The translations under genes and the position numbers were made by a program. Shown piece after piece: positions 1 to 14,750 of a DNA stretch of 64,000 nucleotides (the stretch's first letter is position 1; each line of letters begins with the position of its first letter). The stretch spans positions 1,302,001 to 1,366,000 of the forward strand of contig CP012820.1 in NCBI GenBank assembly GCA_001936135.1, read 5' to 3'. The DNA is from Saccharomycopsis fibuligera x Saccharomycopsis cf. fibuligera (taxonomy: Eukaryota > Ascomycota > Saccharomycetes > Ascoideales > Saccharomycopsidaceae). Below the pieces are notes generated by a model. It worked only from the letters and a program-made list of their open reading frames with translations, searched no databases and had not been told where the DNA came from.

Positions 1-700
1 CCTTTGGCTGAGCATATTGGAATTTGTAGTTGATATTTGTTGGTTTTGGATCAGCAAACGGTATAGTAATCTTGTGAAATTTTGGGTGCTTAGTACTTTT
101 GTCGAATAAAGCACTAGCTTGAACCAGATTGAATTTGTCCGAGGATTTGATATCCTGAATGGAGTCATAAAGTTTGTGTAAGAATTTTTCCACTACCTTG
201 ATTCTCGACTCATTTAATTTGACCTCTTTGACGAGCTCATCGATTTGCATTTTAAAAATGTTGGACTTGAATAGCTCAGCGGTCTCTCTAGCAATTTGAA
301 TATCGGAAGAGTCTATCTTGGCCTTCTTTCCCTTTGATTTTTGTTTCGATGCATCCGTTTCCCTCGGAGTTTGGTCATCGTCATCATCATCGTCATCATC
401 ATCATCATCATCATTATCTCCGTTGTTGCTGTCGCTGACGCTGTTGTTGTCGCTCTCATCATCCTCCGGCTCTTCGTAAATGGTGTCGCTCTTGTAGTCA
501 AAACGGGACAGTCTTGAGGAGTTTACAGTGGAGTTGCCGTTACTGTCATTGCTACTGCTAGGGTTTGCAGCGGAAGAGATCAGCTGGTTGTTTAAAAGAG
601 CGTCGATGAGCTCATGTTTGGAGATGGTGGCCTTCTTTGTAGTGGTGTCTGGTGAAGTGGAGACGGAGGAAGATCTCTTTCTCTTAACGGAAGACGCCAT
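1..700 (-). CDS. UTP22: Utp22, pre-rRNA processing protein (5' part only)
   Basis: Partial gene: the ATG is at 700 on the minus strand and the frame stays open to the left edge (about 233 residues seen). The protein starts MASSVKRKR, has a Ser/Asn-rich and then poly-Asp stretch (roughly residues 80-110), then a conserved block containing DIQIARETAELFKSNIFKMQ, and ends at the edge in FADPKPTNINYKF. This block and the opening match my memory of yeast Utp22 closely. Utp22 is a nucleolar component of the 90S pre-ribosome (SSU processome) in the UTP-C/CURI group with Rrp7 and casein kinase 2, and also links rRNA processing with ribosomal-protein gene transcription. It is divergent from the ENA gene across a long spacer. 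The C-terminal nucleotidyltransferase-like repeats lie outside the window. Confidence 0.9.
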   Translation of the reverse strand, partial: MASSVKRKRSSSVSTSPDTTTKKATISKHELIDALLNNQLISSAANPSSSNDSNGNSTVNSSRLSRFDYKSDTIYEEPEDDESDNNSVSDSNNGDNDDDDDDDDDDDDDQTPRETDASKQKSKGKKAKIDSSDIQIARETAELFKSNIFKMQIDELVKEVKLNESRIKVVEKFLHKLYDSIQDIKSSDKFNLVQASALFDKSTKHPKFHKITIPFADPKPTNINYKFQYAQPK

Positions 701-1205
701 GATGGATGATGTGTGTGGTGTGGATGAACGTGGGAACCCAACAAGCAGGAGCTTGATATACTGCAGTTGGCGAGAGATGAGTGGCAAAGGATGGGTTTGG
801 TCCTTGTGGGTGGAGTGAATAGGAGAGAGAGAAAGTAAGCGCTGGTAAAGGATAGTCCAGTAGGCTGCAGAAGAACCATCAGCGCCAAAGTGGTTCATAA
901 AGGAAGCAGCAGAGACAGAAAGACAAAATCCTAAAAAGAAAAAAAAATTTTGAGAGAAGAGGGCTTGATTTGTTACCCGGATCGAAGTAAACAGAGACAA
1001 AATTATTTATTTCGTTCACTCTTTCACTCACTCACAAACAGCCAAACACACGAAAACAGAAAACACCACACGGACACCCTTGCACCACTCCGGCACCCCA
1101 GACGAGACGCAGGGGTTACCCTAAACTTTCCGAGGATTGAATACCAGCAGCACGGCTCAATTGACGCCGGTGGAAGTCGCACGCACGCCAACCGGCCAAC
1201 ATGCA

Positions 1206-1243
1206 GAGAAAGAGAGAGAAAGAGAGAGAGAGAGAGAGAAGGA
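1206..1243. repeat. GA-rich microsatellite
   Basis: Mostly GA dinucleotides with a few AAAG interruptions, in the UTP22/ENA spacer. It gives long open frames of Arg/Glu or Ser/Leu on both strands that are not genes. Confidence 0.85.
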
Positions 1244-1520
1244 GATAGAGAACAGAGCTGGCTGTAGAGCGGAAATTGTATTTTTTTTGTCAAATCGTGA
1301 AACATTCTTCGCCCCAACTATAGCGGGGCAGACAAGACACTCTCTATACACACACCCAAGGAAAGGTTTGATGTGCCATGGATTTTCTGTTATTTCTTTC
1401 TCCTTCGCTGCGCCGCCTTGCAGTGCAAAAATACCCAGTCTCACACTCTCTTCACAGCAGCCCTCTGTAGCAGTGCAAAGCGGCATTGATTGCGGAGGTT
1501 GATGATAGTAAGCGGACTAT

Positions 1521-1570
1521 ATAGCTGCTGACAGCTGCTGACAGCTGCTGATAGCTGCTGATAGCTGCTG
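1521..1570. repeat. Five tandem decamers AYAGCTGCTG
   Basis: Five exact-length 10-bp units, ATAGCTGCTG or ACAGCTGCTG, lie head to tail. The two ACAGCTGCTG units each hold the palindrome CAGCTG. The array sits about 1 kb upstream of the ENA start and 0.8 kb upstream of UTP22. Function unknown. Confidence 0.85.
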
Positions 1571-2558
1571 GCGATAGCAGTGTTCACAGCGACCTTGCGT
1601 GCTGCGCGGAAACTACAGTTCCTTTAGTTTCTTGGAAGCAACGACACGACGAGGCTGTGCTGCCATAGCGCCAGAGCATCTTGCCTGCCCAGGGTCGTTT
1701 AGTGTTTGAGCGAGCACCCACTTGGGACATAAGATTCTGGGCACCGTGGATTATATTGCTCTAGCGCCAACCAGAGTGGCGCCAAAGGCCTCGTGACCCG
1801 CCAAGAGCTGCATGGGGCAGGATACTGCAGCCCTGCCAAACAAATCTTTCTCGACCGACCATATGATGGTATTGAAAGAGCGCACCCATTCTCTCCGACG
1901 ACAACAGCATGGCTCGGCTACGCGAATATTCTCTTCCGTCCTACATTTTCTTTGTATTCGTGCCCACCGTCGTGCATGACTTACCGCATCAGCCACATCT
2001 TCGTTATCAATACTTCCGAGCGCCCTCGAAGCAGCACTCTCGCCTCCGAGACTGCCCCGCCCTCCCACAGCAACTGTTGTGGTGAAGCGTGCGATAGGCC
2101 CGATTGGGACAGTTTCCGCACTCTTGGCACGCTCGCATAGCACGTGACATACTGCATAATCTGACAACAAGGACACTCAAACTAGCGCAGCAACATGCAT
2201 CGAACAGCAGTGCAATGATATCGCAATACGTCCCATATTTCAGCACACCAGCACACACAACGCTGGCGGCGGTCAGCACTGGCAAAGCGAACATACATGT
2301 CATGTATCAATCTTGGGATACCAGGGCCCATATATATACCGGGACATATCCCCCTTTCTCAGATCCACGATTTCCTGAAACGGTCTTTTTGGGTTCCCGC
2401 CTTTCCTTTCTCTCTTCCTTTCTTCAAGTCGGTTAGATTCTCAGCAGACACTATAAGATAAAGTACTACCCATTCTTATATTCACTTCCTTCTGAGAACG
2501 CTAGTCTGCAAAAGAAACACGCACACTTCCTCAGTCCCCGTGCACACACACACGTATT

Positions 2559-5500
2559 ATGTCCGCGGCTGAAAAAGAACCCAGAGCAAGCTACTCTATA
2601 AACACCAAAAAACAAACTCTTGATTCTGAATCCTCTGTCGGCGAAGATGAATTCTATCGCCAGTCCATCAGCGCGGTGGAGAAGTATTTCAACACCAGCA
2701 TTGTCGATGGCCTAACTTCAAGCGCCGCCCAAGAGGCGCTCAAAGTTTACGGCGCCAATACTCTTGGAGATGGCCAAAAAGTTTCCTATACCAAAATCAT
2801 GGCTCATCAAATATTTAACGCCATGATTCTTGTCCTCATTATATCCATGATTATCGCCTTTGCCATCAAGGACTGGATTTCTGGTGGGGTTATTGCCTTT
2901 GTTGTTGGCTTGAACATTGCCGTCGGTTTTGTCCAGGAAGTCAAGGCAGAAAAAACCATGGGGTCGCTCAAGTCGTTGTCCAGTCCTTCTGCTCATTGCA
3001 TTCGCAATAGCGAAGATGTAACTATCCCCGCTGAAGATACGGTTCCTGGGGACATTATTCATATTAGTGTTGGCGATACTGTCCCCGCTGACTTGCGGTT
3101 GATTGACTCGATGAATTTGGAAACCGATGAAGCGTTGTTGACCGGGGAGTCTCTACCAGTGGCAAAAGACCATCTGGTGATTTACGATGACGGTAATCCT
3201 GTCCCCGTTGGCGATCGCCTGAATATGGCTTACAGCTCCTCCATAGTCTCCAAGGGAAGAGGAACCGGAATTGTCGTCAAGACTGGGCTTAATACGGAGA
3301 TTGGTAAAATTGCTCAGTCCTTACAAGGCCAGAACTCACTCTTAAGAAAAGTTGACAAGTCTAACAATCGCAAACCTCGTAAAAGAGAATACGCTCATGC
3401 ATATGCCGGTAGCGTTAAGGATATCATTGGTAACATTTTGGGAATCAACTCCGGCACGCCGTTGCAGAAAAAGCTATCATGGCTTGCAATCATCTTGTTT
3501 TGGGTCGCGGTTGTTTTTGCCATTGTGGTGATGGGCTCACAAAAGATGCATGTGAATAAAGAAGTGGCCATTTATGCAATTTGTGTAGCATTGTCCATGA
3601 TTCCTTCTGCATTGATTGTTGTCTTGACCATCACCATGGCCATTGGCGCCCAAGTCATGGTTAAAAGAAACGTTATTGTTCGGAAACTTGATTCGTTGGA
3701 GGTCTTGGGTGGAATCAACGATATTTGCTCCGACAAGACTGGCACTTTAACCCAGGGCAAGATGATTGCGAAGAAGGCATGGGTTCCTAATGTCGGCACA
3801 TTTTCAGTAGAAAATTCAAACGAGGTTTTCAATCCAACTATTGGAGATGTCGAGTTTTGCCAATATAAGAGTCCCGCTGCAATTGAGGATGCCTATGAAA
3901 ATGACGGCCAATTTTTAAAAAATTCCAAGTCTGCATTACCTGATCCATTACCACGCAGCTTCCATCAATGGCTATTGACTGGTGCATTGGCTAATATTGC
4001 TTCTGTGCATAAAGTGTTTGACGAAGACCAAAAAAGAGAAGTATGGAAAGCTCACGGTGACGCTACAGAAATTGCCATTCGAGTATTTACCACTAGATTG
4101 AATTACACCAAAGGCAACATGGATGCCCAATTTGATCATGTTAATGAATTTCCCTTTGACTCCGGCATTAAAAGAATGAGTTCAATTTATCGCGATCCTA
4201 AAAATGAGGAAATTAAAGTGTACACTAAGGGCGCTGTTGAAAGAATTTTGACATGCTGTACAATGTGGTATGGACAAACCGATACCAATGAAGAAAATTA
4301 TGACTCTCAGGATTTGAAAACGTTAACTAGTGAAGATAAACAGTACATTGAGCAGCAAATGACAGCTTTGTCCACTCAAGGATTGAGAGTGCTTGCATTT
4401 GCTACCAAGGACATCACCAGTGCCAACATTGACACTTCAAACAGAGAAGTGATTGAGTCTGACTTGATCTTTTTGGGACTTGTGGGTATCTATGACCCAC
4501 CAAGAATTGAAACCGCCCCCTCTGTCAAGCTCTGCCACAAGGCAGGCATTAATGTCCGCATGCTTACTGGAGACCATTACTTGACCGCAAAAGCTATTGC
4601 TCAAGAGGTCGGCATCTTGCCAAGAAACTTGTATCATTACAGTGAAGACGTTATCAAAGTTATGGCAATGACAGCTAGTGAGTTCGATAAGCTTACTGAT
4701 GAAGAAATTGATAATTTGCCAGTATTGCCATTAGTGATTGCCCGTTGTGCACCACAGACTAAGGTGAGAATGATTGACGCGTTGCATCGTCGTAAGAAGT
4801 TTGCTGCGATGACTGGTGATGGTGTTAATGATTCTCCAAGTTTAAAGAAGGCAAACGTTGGTGTCGCTATGGGAATGAATGGGTCTGACGTTGCTAAAGA
4901 AGCTTCAGACATTGTGTTAACAGATGACAATTTCGCTTCTATTCTTAACGCAGTGGAAGAAGGGAGAAAAATGTCTGACAATATCAAGAAATTCGTATTG
5001 CAACTATTGGCGGAAAATGTCGCTCAAGCAATTTACTTGATGGTTGGGCTAGCATTTATTGATGAGACTGGATATTCAGTATTCCCCTTATCCCCAGTCG
5101 AAGTGCTTTGGATTCTTGTAATTACTTCATGTTTCCCAGCTATTGGATTAGCTCGTCAACGAGCAACCCCAGAAATTTTGGAAAGACCACCGAGTTCCGC
5201 AATTTTTACTTGGGAAGTTATCATTGACATGTTTGCGTATGGTTTCTGCATGGCGGTATCGTGTCTCGTTTGTTTTGTGGTTATTGTCTTTGGTAAAGGT
5301 AACGGCGACTTGGGTGTTGACTGTAATGCTTCAGATTCGCCACAGTGTGATTTGGTGTTTAGAGCAAGATCTGCTTCGTTTGCCACCATGACATGGTGTG
5401 CATTAATTCTTGCTTGGGAATGCGTCCACCCAAAGAATTCACTATTTTACATGAATCAAACTACCGATAACCCATGGTGGAAACAAACTGCGATTGACTT

Positions 5501-5813
5501 ATGGGATAATCAGTTTTTGTTTTGGTCTGTGGTGCTTGGATTCATTACGGTGTTCCCAGTGGTTTATATTCCAGTGATTAACAATAAGGTGTTTTTGCAT
5601 AAAGGTATCGGCTACGAATGGGGGGTTGCTTTTGGGTTCACAATTTTATTTTTGCTCTGTGCTGAGGCTTGGAAATGGGCTAAGCGGGTTTACTTCCGCA
5701 AGAAAGAAAGAAAAGCTTCTAACCCAGAATATGAATTGGAAAGAAATGATCCATTCCAGAAGTATGCTTCGTTCTCTAGAGCTAATACTATGGATAATGC
5801 TGTCATGGTTTAG
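2559..5813 (+). CDS. ENA1: ENA-type P-type Na+/K+-exporting ATPase
   Basis: 1084 residues, the usual length of fungal type IID P-type ATPases, which pump Na+, Li+ and K+ out across the plasma membrane for salt and alkaline-pH tolerance. Visible in order: N-terminal cation-ATPase domain; TM pair near residues 85-130; actuator loop with TGES (about 195-198); TM pair near 305-370; phosphorylation motif DKTGTLTQGKM with Asp392; nucleotide-binding domain; hinge TGDGVND (about 752-758); six C-terminal TM segments ending near residue 1050; and a basic tail. The ATG follows a CA-rich leader with a TATA-like element about 220 bp upstream. The 1.86 kb promoter is long, as expected for a stress-controlled gene. 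I see no tandem second copy. The exact paralogue number is uncertain. Confidence 0.93.
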   Translation: MSAAEKEPRASYSINTKKQTLDSESSVGEDEFYRQSISAVEKYFNTSIVDGLTSSAAQEALKVYGANTLGDGQKVSYTKIMAHQIFNAMILVLIISMIIAFAIKDWISGGVIAFVVGLNIAVGFVQEVKAEKTMGSLKSLSSPSAHCIRNSEDVTIPAEDTVPGDIIHISVGDTVPADLRLIDSMNLETDEALLTGESLPVAKDHLVIYDDGNPVPVGDRLNMAYSSSIVSKGRGTGIVVKTGLNTEIGKIAQSLQGQNSLLRKVDKSNNRKPRKREYAHAYAGSVKDIIGNILGINSGTPLQKKLSWLAIILFWVAVVFAIVVMGSQKMHVNKEVAIYAICVALSMIPSALIVVLTITMAIGAQVMVKRNVIVRKLDSLEVLGGINDICSDKTGTLTQGKMIAKKAWVPNVGTFSVENSNEVFNPTIGDVEFCQYKSPAAIEDAYENDGQFLKNSKSALPDPLPRSFHQWLLTGALANIASVHKVFDEDQKREVWKAHGDATEIAIRVFTTRLNYTKGNMDAQFDHVNEFPFDSGIKRMSSIYRDPKNEEIKVYTKGAVERILTCCTMWYGQTDTNEENYDSQDLKTLTSEDKQYIEQQMTALSTQGLRVLAFATKDITSANIDTSNREVIESDLIFLGLVGIYDPPRIETAPSVKLCHKAGINVRMLTGDHYLTAKAIAQEVGILPRNLYHYSEDVIKVMAMTASEFDKLTDEEIDNLPVLPLVIARCAPQTKVRMIDALHRRKKFAAMTGDGVNDSPSLKKANVGVAMGMNGSDVAKEASDIVLTDDNFASILNAVEEGRKMSDNIKKFVLQLLAENVAQAIYLMVGLAFIDETGYSVFPLSPVEVLWILVITSCFPAIGLARQRATPEILERPPSSAIFTWEVIIDMFAYGFCMAVSCLVCFVVIVFGKGNGDLGVDCNASDSPQCDLVFRARSASFATMTWCALILAWECVHPKNSLFYMNQTTDNPWWKQTAIDLWDNQFLFWSVVLGFITVFPVVYIPVINNKVFLHKGIGYEWGVAFGFTILFLLCAEAWKWAKRVYFRKKERKASNPEYELERNDPFQKYASFSRANTMDNAVMV

Positions 5814-6268
5814 CTGGTTGATTAATTGTTTGTTGGTTTGTTTAACATTTGATGTTTGTTTATTTGTTCAGTGTTTTTGCTTTAGTCTTGTTTCCATCTT
5901 TTTTTATCAACCTTATTTCATACACATTATAAAACTAAAATAAAAGTAAAAATATAAATGCAGAAGAGTTTTATTTATACCGTAGTGTATATATTATTGA
6001 TAGTGACAGTGCATGGCGGAAACTGATGCGTTGGTAATTTTTACTAGCGTGCCGGGTAATATTATGATTTTTCAAAGAAAAAAAAGGAAAATGTCCACGG
6101 AAGCTTGATGGAGGAATCGATGATTGACACACACACAACATTCCATTGGTGACGGATCAGCCAGCAACGCAACACCAGGACATAAACATAGAAACGCATC
6201 AGGCAGAAACAATACAACATAGCGTATCAAAACACATCATATCATAACACAACCCAACACAATACAAA
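5814..6268. other. Spacer ENA/GLO3
   Basis: 455 bp, tandem orientation. It holds the T-rich 3' end of ENA with AATAAAA-like signals near 5938 and the GLO3 promoter, with ACACAACA/ACAACACAA-type sequence just before the ATG. No gene seen. Confidence 0.6.
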
Positions 6269-7759
6269 ATGTCGGACGAGCTTGCTACCAAGGAAGAAAT
6301 CAAAGCGGTTTTCTCCAAGTTGCAGAAAGTGCCATTGAACAAGGTGTGTTTTGATTGTCCAAACAAGAACCCTACTTGGACATCCGTTCCCTTTGGCGTA
6401 TTTTTATGTCTCGAATGTTCTGCTGTACACCGTAACATGGGGGTTCATATTTCTTTTGTCAAATCGCTGAATTTGGACAAGTGGTCTAGAGCCCAGTTAC
6501 GTGGGATGAAAGTAGGAGGCAACAAAGTAGCTAAAGAATACTTCATTAAGCATGGTGGGCAAAGTTTGTTGTCTAGGGATGCTAAGCAAAAATACACCTC
6601 TGGTGTGGCTAGCAAGTATAAGCAAGAATTACAAAAGAGAGCTAAGAAAGATGAGGAAAAATCCCCTGATTTGGTAATTGCTGATGACGCTTCAACTGGC
6701 GCTGATTCTGCTTCGTCTTCCAGTGAAGCAGCCACTACTGACAATAGTACCGATGATTTCTTCTCCAACTGGGCAAAACCAGTCGCCAATACTGCTATCA
6801 GTTCTAGTCCTTCTCCTTCAATTTCCAGATCAGCCACGCCAGACCCAAATGCTGATAATGCTAGAAGCTCAAGCGCTTTATCTCTCAATAAGACCACGTC
6901 AAAACCAGCCACAGGAGGAGCCACTCGCACTCCTGTTCGCAGACAAGTATTAAAAGGCGGCACAGGGGCTAAAAAACACAACATTTTGGGTGGCTCGGGG
7001 GCCAGAAAGACTAAACTCGGGGCTAAGAAGTTAGGGGCGGATGAGATTGATTTTGATGCTGCTGAAAAAGAAGCCAAGAGAGAAGCAGAAGAAGCACAAA
7101 GATTGGGTTACAATCCAAATGAAAAAGATGAAAGTGATAGCAAGAAACAAACCATTGGTGGTGCTGTCACTAGAGCTCCACCAAAGGAAATTTCGAGTTT
7201 TTCGGCAAAATCTCCAGAAAGCAACAGCTTTGGTAGTACAGGTGCCGGAAATGGTAACAATTTTGAAAAAGCCACAGTTGAATCCGTCACTCCAAAGATT
7301 GCTAAGCTAGGATTTGGGATGGTTAGCAATAAAGCAGCCGAGTCCTCATCCTCTGGCGGAAGTGGCAAAAGAGCAGCTGATTACGCATACACTGGGGAGG
7401 TCACTAACAAATACGGTTCACAAAAGGCTATCTCTTCAGATGAATTCTTTGGTAGAAAGACATTCGATCCAGCTTTGCAACAAGAGGCAAGAACCAAATT
7501 GCAATCCTTTGGTGGAGCTCAAGGGATTTCCTCTGCTGCTTATTTTGGCGAAGAGGAAGAATTGGGTGGTGCTTCTAGAGGTGGTCCATCAGGTTCTGTG
7601 GACGGTTTCAATATTAATAATATTGACATTGAGAATACTGCTAGACAGCTTGCTCATACGATTCAGAACACTACGGGGCAAGATGTGACGGTTCTCAAGG
7701 ATGCATTGGAACAAGGGGCCAACAAATTGGGTGACTACTTGCGTGACTATTTGCGTTGA
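6269..7759 (+). CDS. GLO3: Glo3-type ADP-ribosylation factor GTPase-activating protein
   Basis: 496 residues, close to yeast Glo3. The N-terminal ArfGAP zinc finger is complete: C27-x2-C30-x16-C47-x2-C50, with the arginine finger R55 four residues on. The C-terminal part holds the Glo3 motif region (SSDEFFGRKTFDP, SFGGAQGISSAAYFGE) and a coatomer-binding Lys/Ala-rich middle (residues about 215-290). Glo3 stimulates GTP hydrolysis on Arf1 during COPI vesicle formation in Golgi-to-ER retrieval. At 6467-6469 a CTG codon (residue 67) lies in FVKS-x-NLDKW, where family members usually carry Ser or Thr, so Ser decoding is likely. Ser/Thr-rich linkers flank the middle region. Confidence 0.93.
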   Translation: MSDELATKEEIKAVFSKLQKVPLNKVCFDCPNKNPTWTSVPFGVFLCLECSAVHRNMGVHISFVKSLNLDKWSRAQLRGMKVGGNKVAKEYFIKHGGQSLLSRDAKQKYTSGVASKYKQELQKRAKKDEEKSPDLVIADDASTGADSASSSSEAATTDNSTDDFFSNWAKPVANTAISSSPSPSISRSATPDPNADNARSSSALSLNKTTSKPATGGATRTPVRRQVLKGGTGAKKHNILGGSGARKTKLGAKKLGADEIDFDAAEKEAKREAEEAQRLGYNPNEKDESDSKKQTIGGAVTRAPPKEISSFSAKSPESNSFGSTGAGNGNNFEKATVESVTPKIAKLGFGMVSNKAAESSSSGGSGKRAADYAYTGEVTNKYGSQKAISSDEFFGRKTFDPALQQEARTKLQSFGGAQGISSAAYFGEEEELGGASRGGPSGSVDGFNINNIDIENTARQLAHTIQNTTGQDVTVLKDALEQGANKLGDYLRDYLR

Positions 7760-8397
7760 GTTTGAATTGAAGATTCCAGAGTCTGCTCGTGACTTTATTT
7801 CAACACTAATAATTATTAGTAGTGTGACTTTATAAATATTATTTTGATATATATTTAAATTTTGAATTTTGATTTTGGTTTTGGTTTTTGATCTTGACAC
7901 CTTTTGCATCGCATTGTTGGAACAGTTGTTTATATAGTATGTCATACATGACATAGGATAGGGTGGTCTTGTATTGTATTTTAGAATAAGCAGATTACAG
8001 AAACAGAGCTATATGGTATTTTAGAGCAGATTTTGTAACTTCGGTAAGTATATATTTCGAAATTGTTGTAGTTGATGTCTATAATATCCTCACGTGGAGT
8101 GGCATCCGCACAAATAATGAAGAAAAATAAAAATAAAATAAAATAAAATAAAAAATAAAAAAAATAAAAAAATAAAAAAATAAAAAAATAAAAAAATAAA
8201 AAAATAAAAAAATAAAAAAATAAAAAAATAAAAAATAAAAAATAGCGAACGACGAAAAGTGCTTTTGATCCCATCATTGATTTCGTTAATTATCTATCAA
8301 ATCTATAATATTTCCACTTCCTAATCTTACACAAACTTATCTGATGAGCCCGCTGTTGGTTACTTGACCATTTCGCAACCTTTTTCCCATCGAGTGT
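7760..8397. other. Spacer GLO3/ULP2 with A-rich minisatellite
   Basis: 638 bp between tandem genes. The first part is the AT-rich GLO3 terminator region; the centre is the TAAAA/TAAAAAAA array listed separately; the last 150 bp form the ULP2 promoter. No gene is supported; the open frame on the minus strand (Phe/Ile/Leu/Tyr) is only the array. Confidence 0.6.
8125..8243. repeat. TAAAA then TA7 octamer minisatellite
   Basis: A block of TAAAA pentamers (about 8127-8152) passes into at least eight TAAAAAAA octamers (about 8164-8230) and decays to TAAAAA units. Purely A and T with fixed periods. Confidence 0.9.
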
Positions 8398-13770
<5,373 letters not shown>

Positions 13771-14750
13771 GTATGTGTGTTATACTACGAAAAAATCAAA
13801 TTAGTGATTTCTCGAAGGCTATTTGAGCAAAGTTGTCAAAGATAATTTTTTTTATGAAGTTTCATTTTGCTTTTATCCTACGAATGACTCGTAGCTATTG
13901 AGTGCTGAGCTATTTAAATATAAACTTGTGAATACCGGCTTATTTGATGTTGCTAGTGAGATGGTCGATGATTGATTATTCTGCCATACATAATGATCCA
14001 TATTAAAATTTAAGATATGGATGCTTGGCTTACTCTACAGTTTCTTCGTCATATAATATTCATTTTAATGGGATATAGTATAGAATAAAAGAGTTACTTA
14101 ATTGATGTGATGCTTAATATTTGTTAATGATTAATGAAATTAATTGAAGGCATAAAGCCTTGTAGATTTACCAAGTATATATGTGTATTTATTACTTTCA
14201 AAAAGGATAATTGCTAGTTGTTTTTTCATTTAGTATTGCTCATAGATAGTAAATGCATCAAAAGAGATCGAGAGATGATAGCGAATGTATCGTTAAGTAA
14301 AAATAAAAAGTTAGCTGATTTTTATTGTAGTTAGTGATTTTTCATAGGACTACATTAAAATAAACAAAATTTTTACTTAGTGGTAAAAGAGACGGACGTT
14401 TTAAAAGTGAAAAGTATATCATCTTATTCATTGATTCAATTACTATCAAATAGGGGCCTATTATCTACACGAGCATAAAATAAAGGAGAAAAGCAAAAAG
14501 AAAAAATCTGAAGAATTAAATTTAATACAAATATGACATAAAGAGCAAAAAGAACGAAAACAAAGACATAAGTGCATTAAGTGTTATTATAATGATGATG
14601 AGCGGTGTGATAGTAATAGTAATGGGGAATACTCGTAGTGCTAATTTAACAAGAGGATTAAAGGAGAACAAGTAGGTGTAACGGCTTTAACTATAATAAT
14701 GAAAAAGTTTAAAAAGACATTGTAAAAAAATAGATAAAATATAAAAACCA
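13771..14750. other. Convergent spacer ULP2/SSM4
   Basis: 980 bp, very AT-rich (well over 65%), between two 3' ends. No open frame of note, no tRNA-like structure and no long homopolymer. It is long for a convergent spacer. ARS-like T-rich words are present, but nothing specific can be claimed. Confidence 0.5.

Larger units (their letters stand above)
701..2558. promoter_or_regulatory. Long divergent spacer UTP22/ENA
   Basis: No convincing gene is seen in 1.86 kb. It is GC-richer than most spacers here. It holds a GA/CT microsatellite (about 1206-1243), five perfectly spaced decamers (1521-1570), a GAGGCTG heptamer (1651-1657, like the calcineurin/Crz1 core), a GCCAAG hexamer (1800-1805, Rim101-like), a TATATATA element near 2331 and CT-rich leader sequence before the ENA start. 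The binding-site names are inferred from known ENA1 control in yeasts, not shown by the sequence. Confidence 0.5.

Noticed and set aside
1024-1502. Overlapping ORFs rich in Ser/Leu or Arg/Glu on both strands
   Set aside because: They are created by the GA/CT microsatellite and have no ordinary protein composition.
7914-7960. TGTTGGAACA start resembling a solo LTR end
   Set aside because: Only a short chance match. No matching right end, no target-site duplication and no element body nearby.
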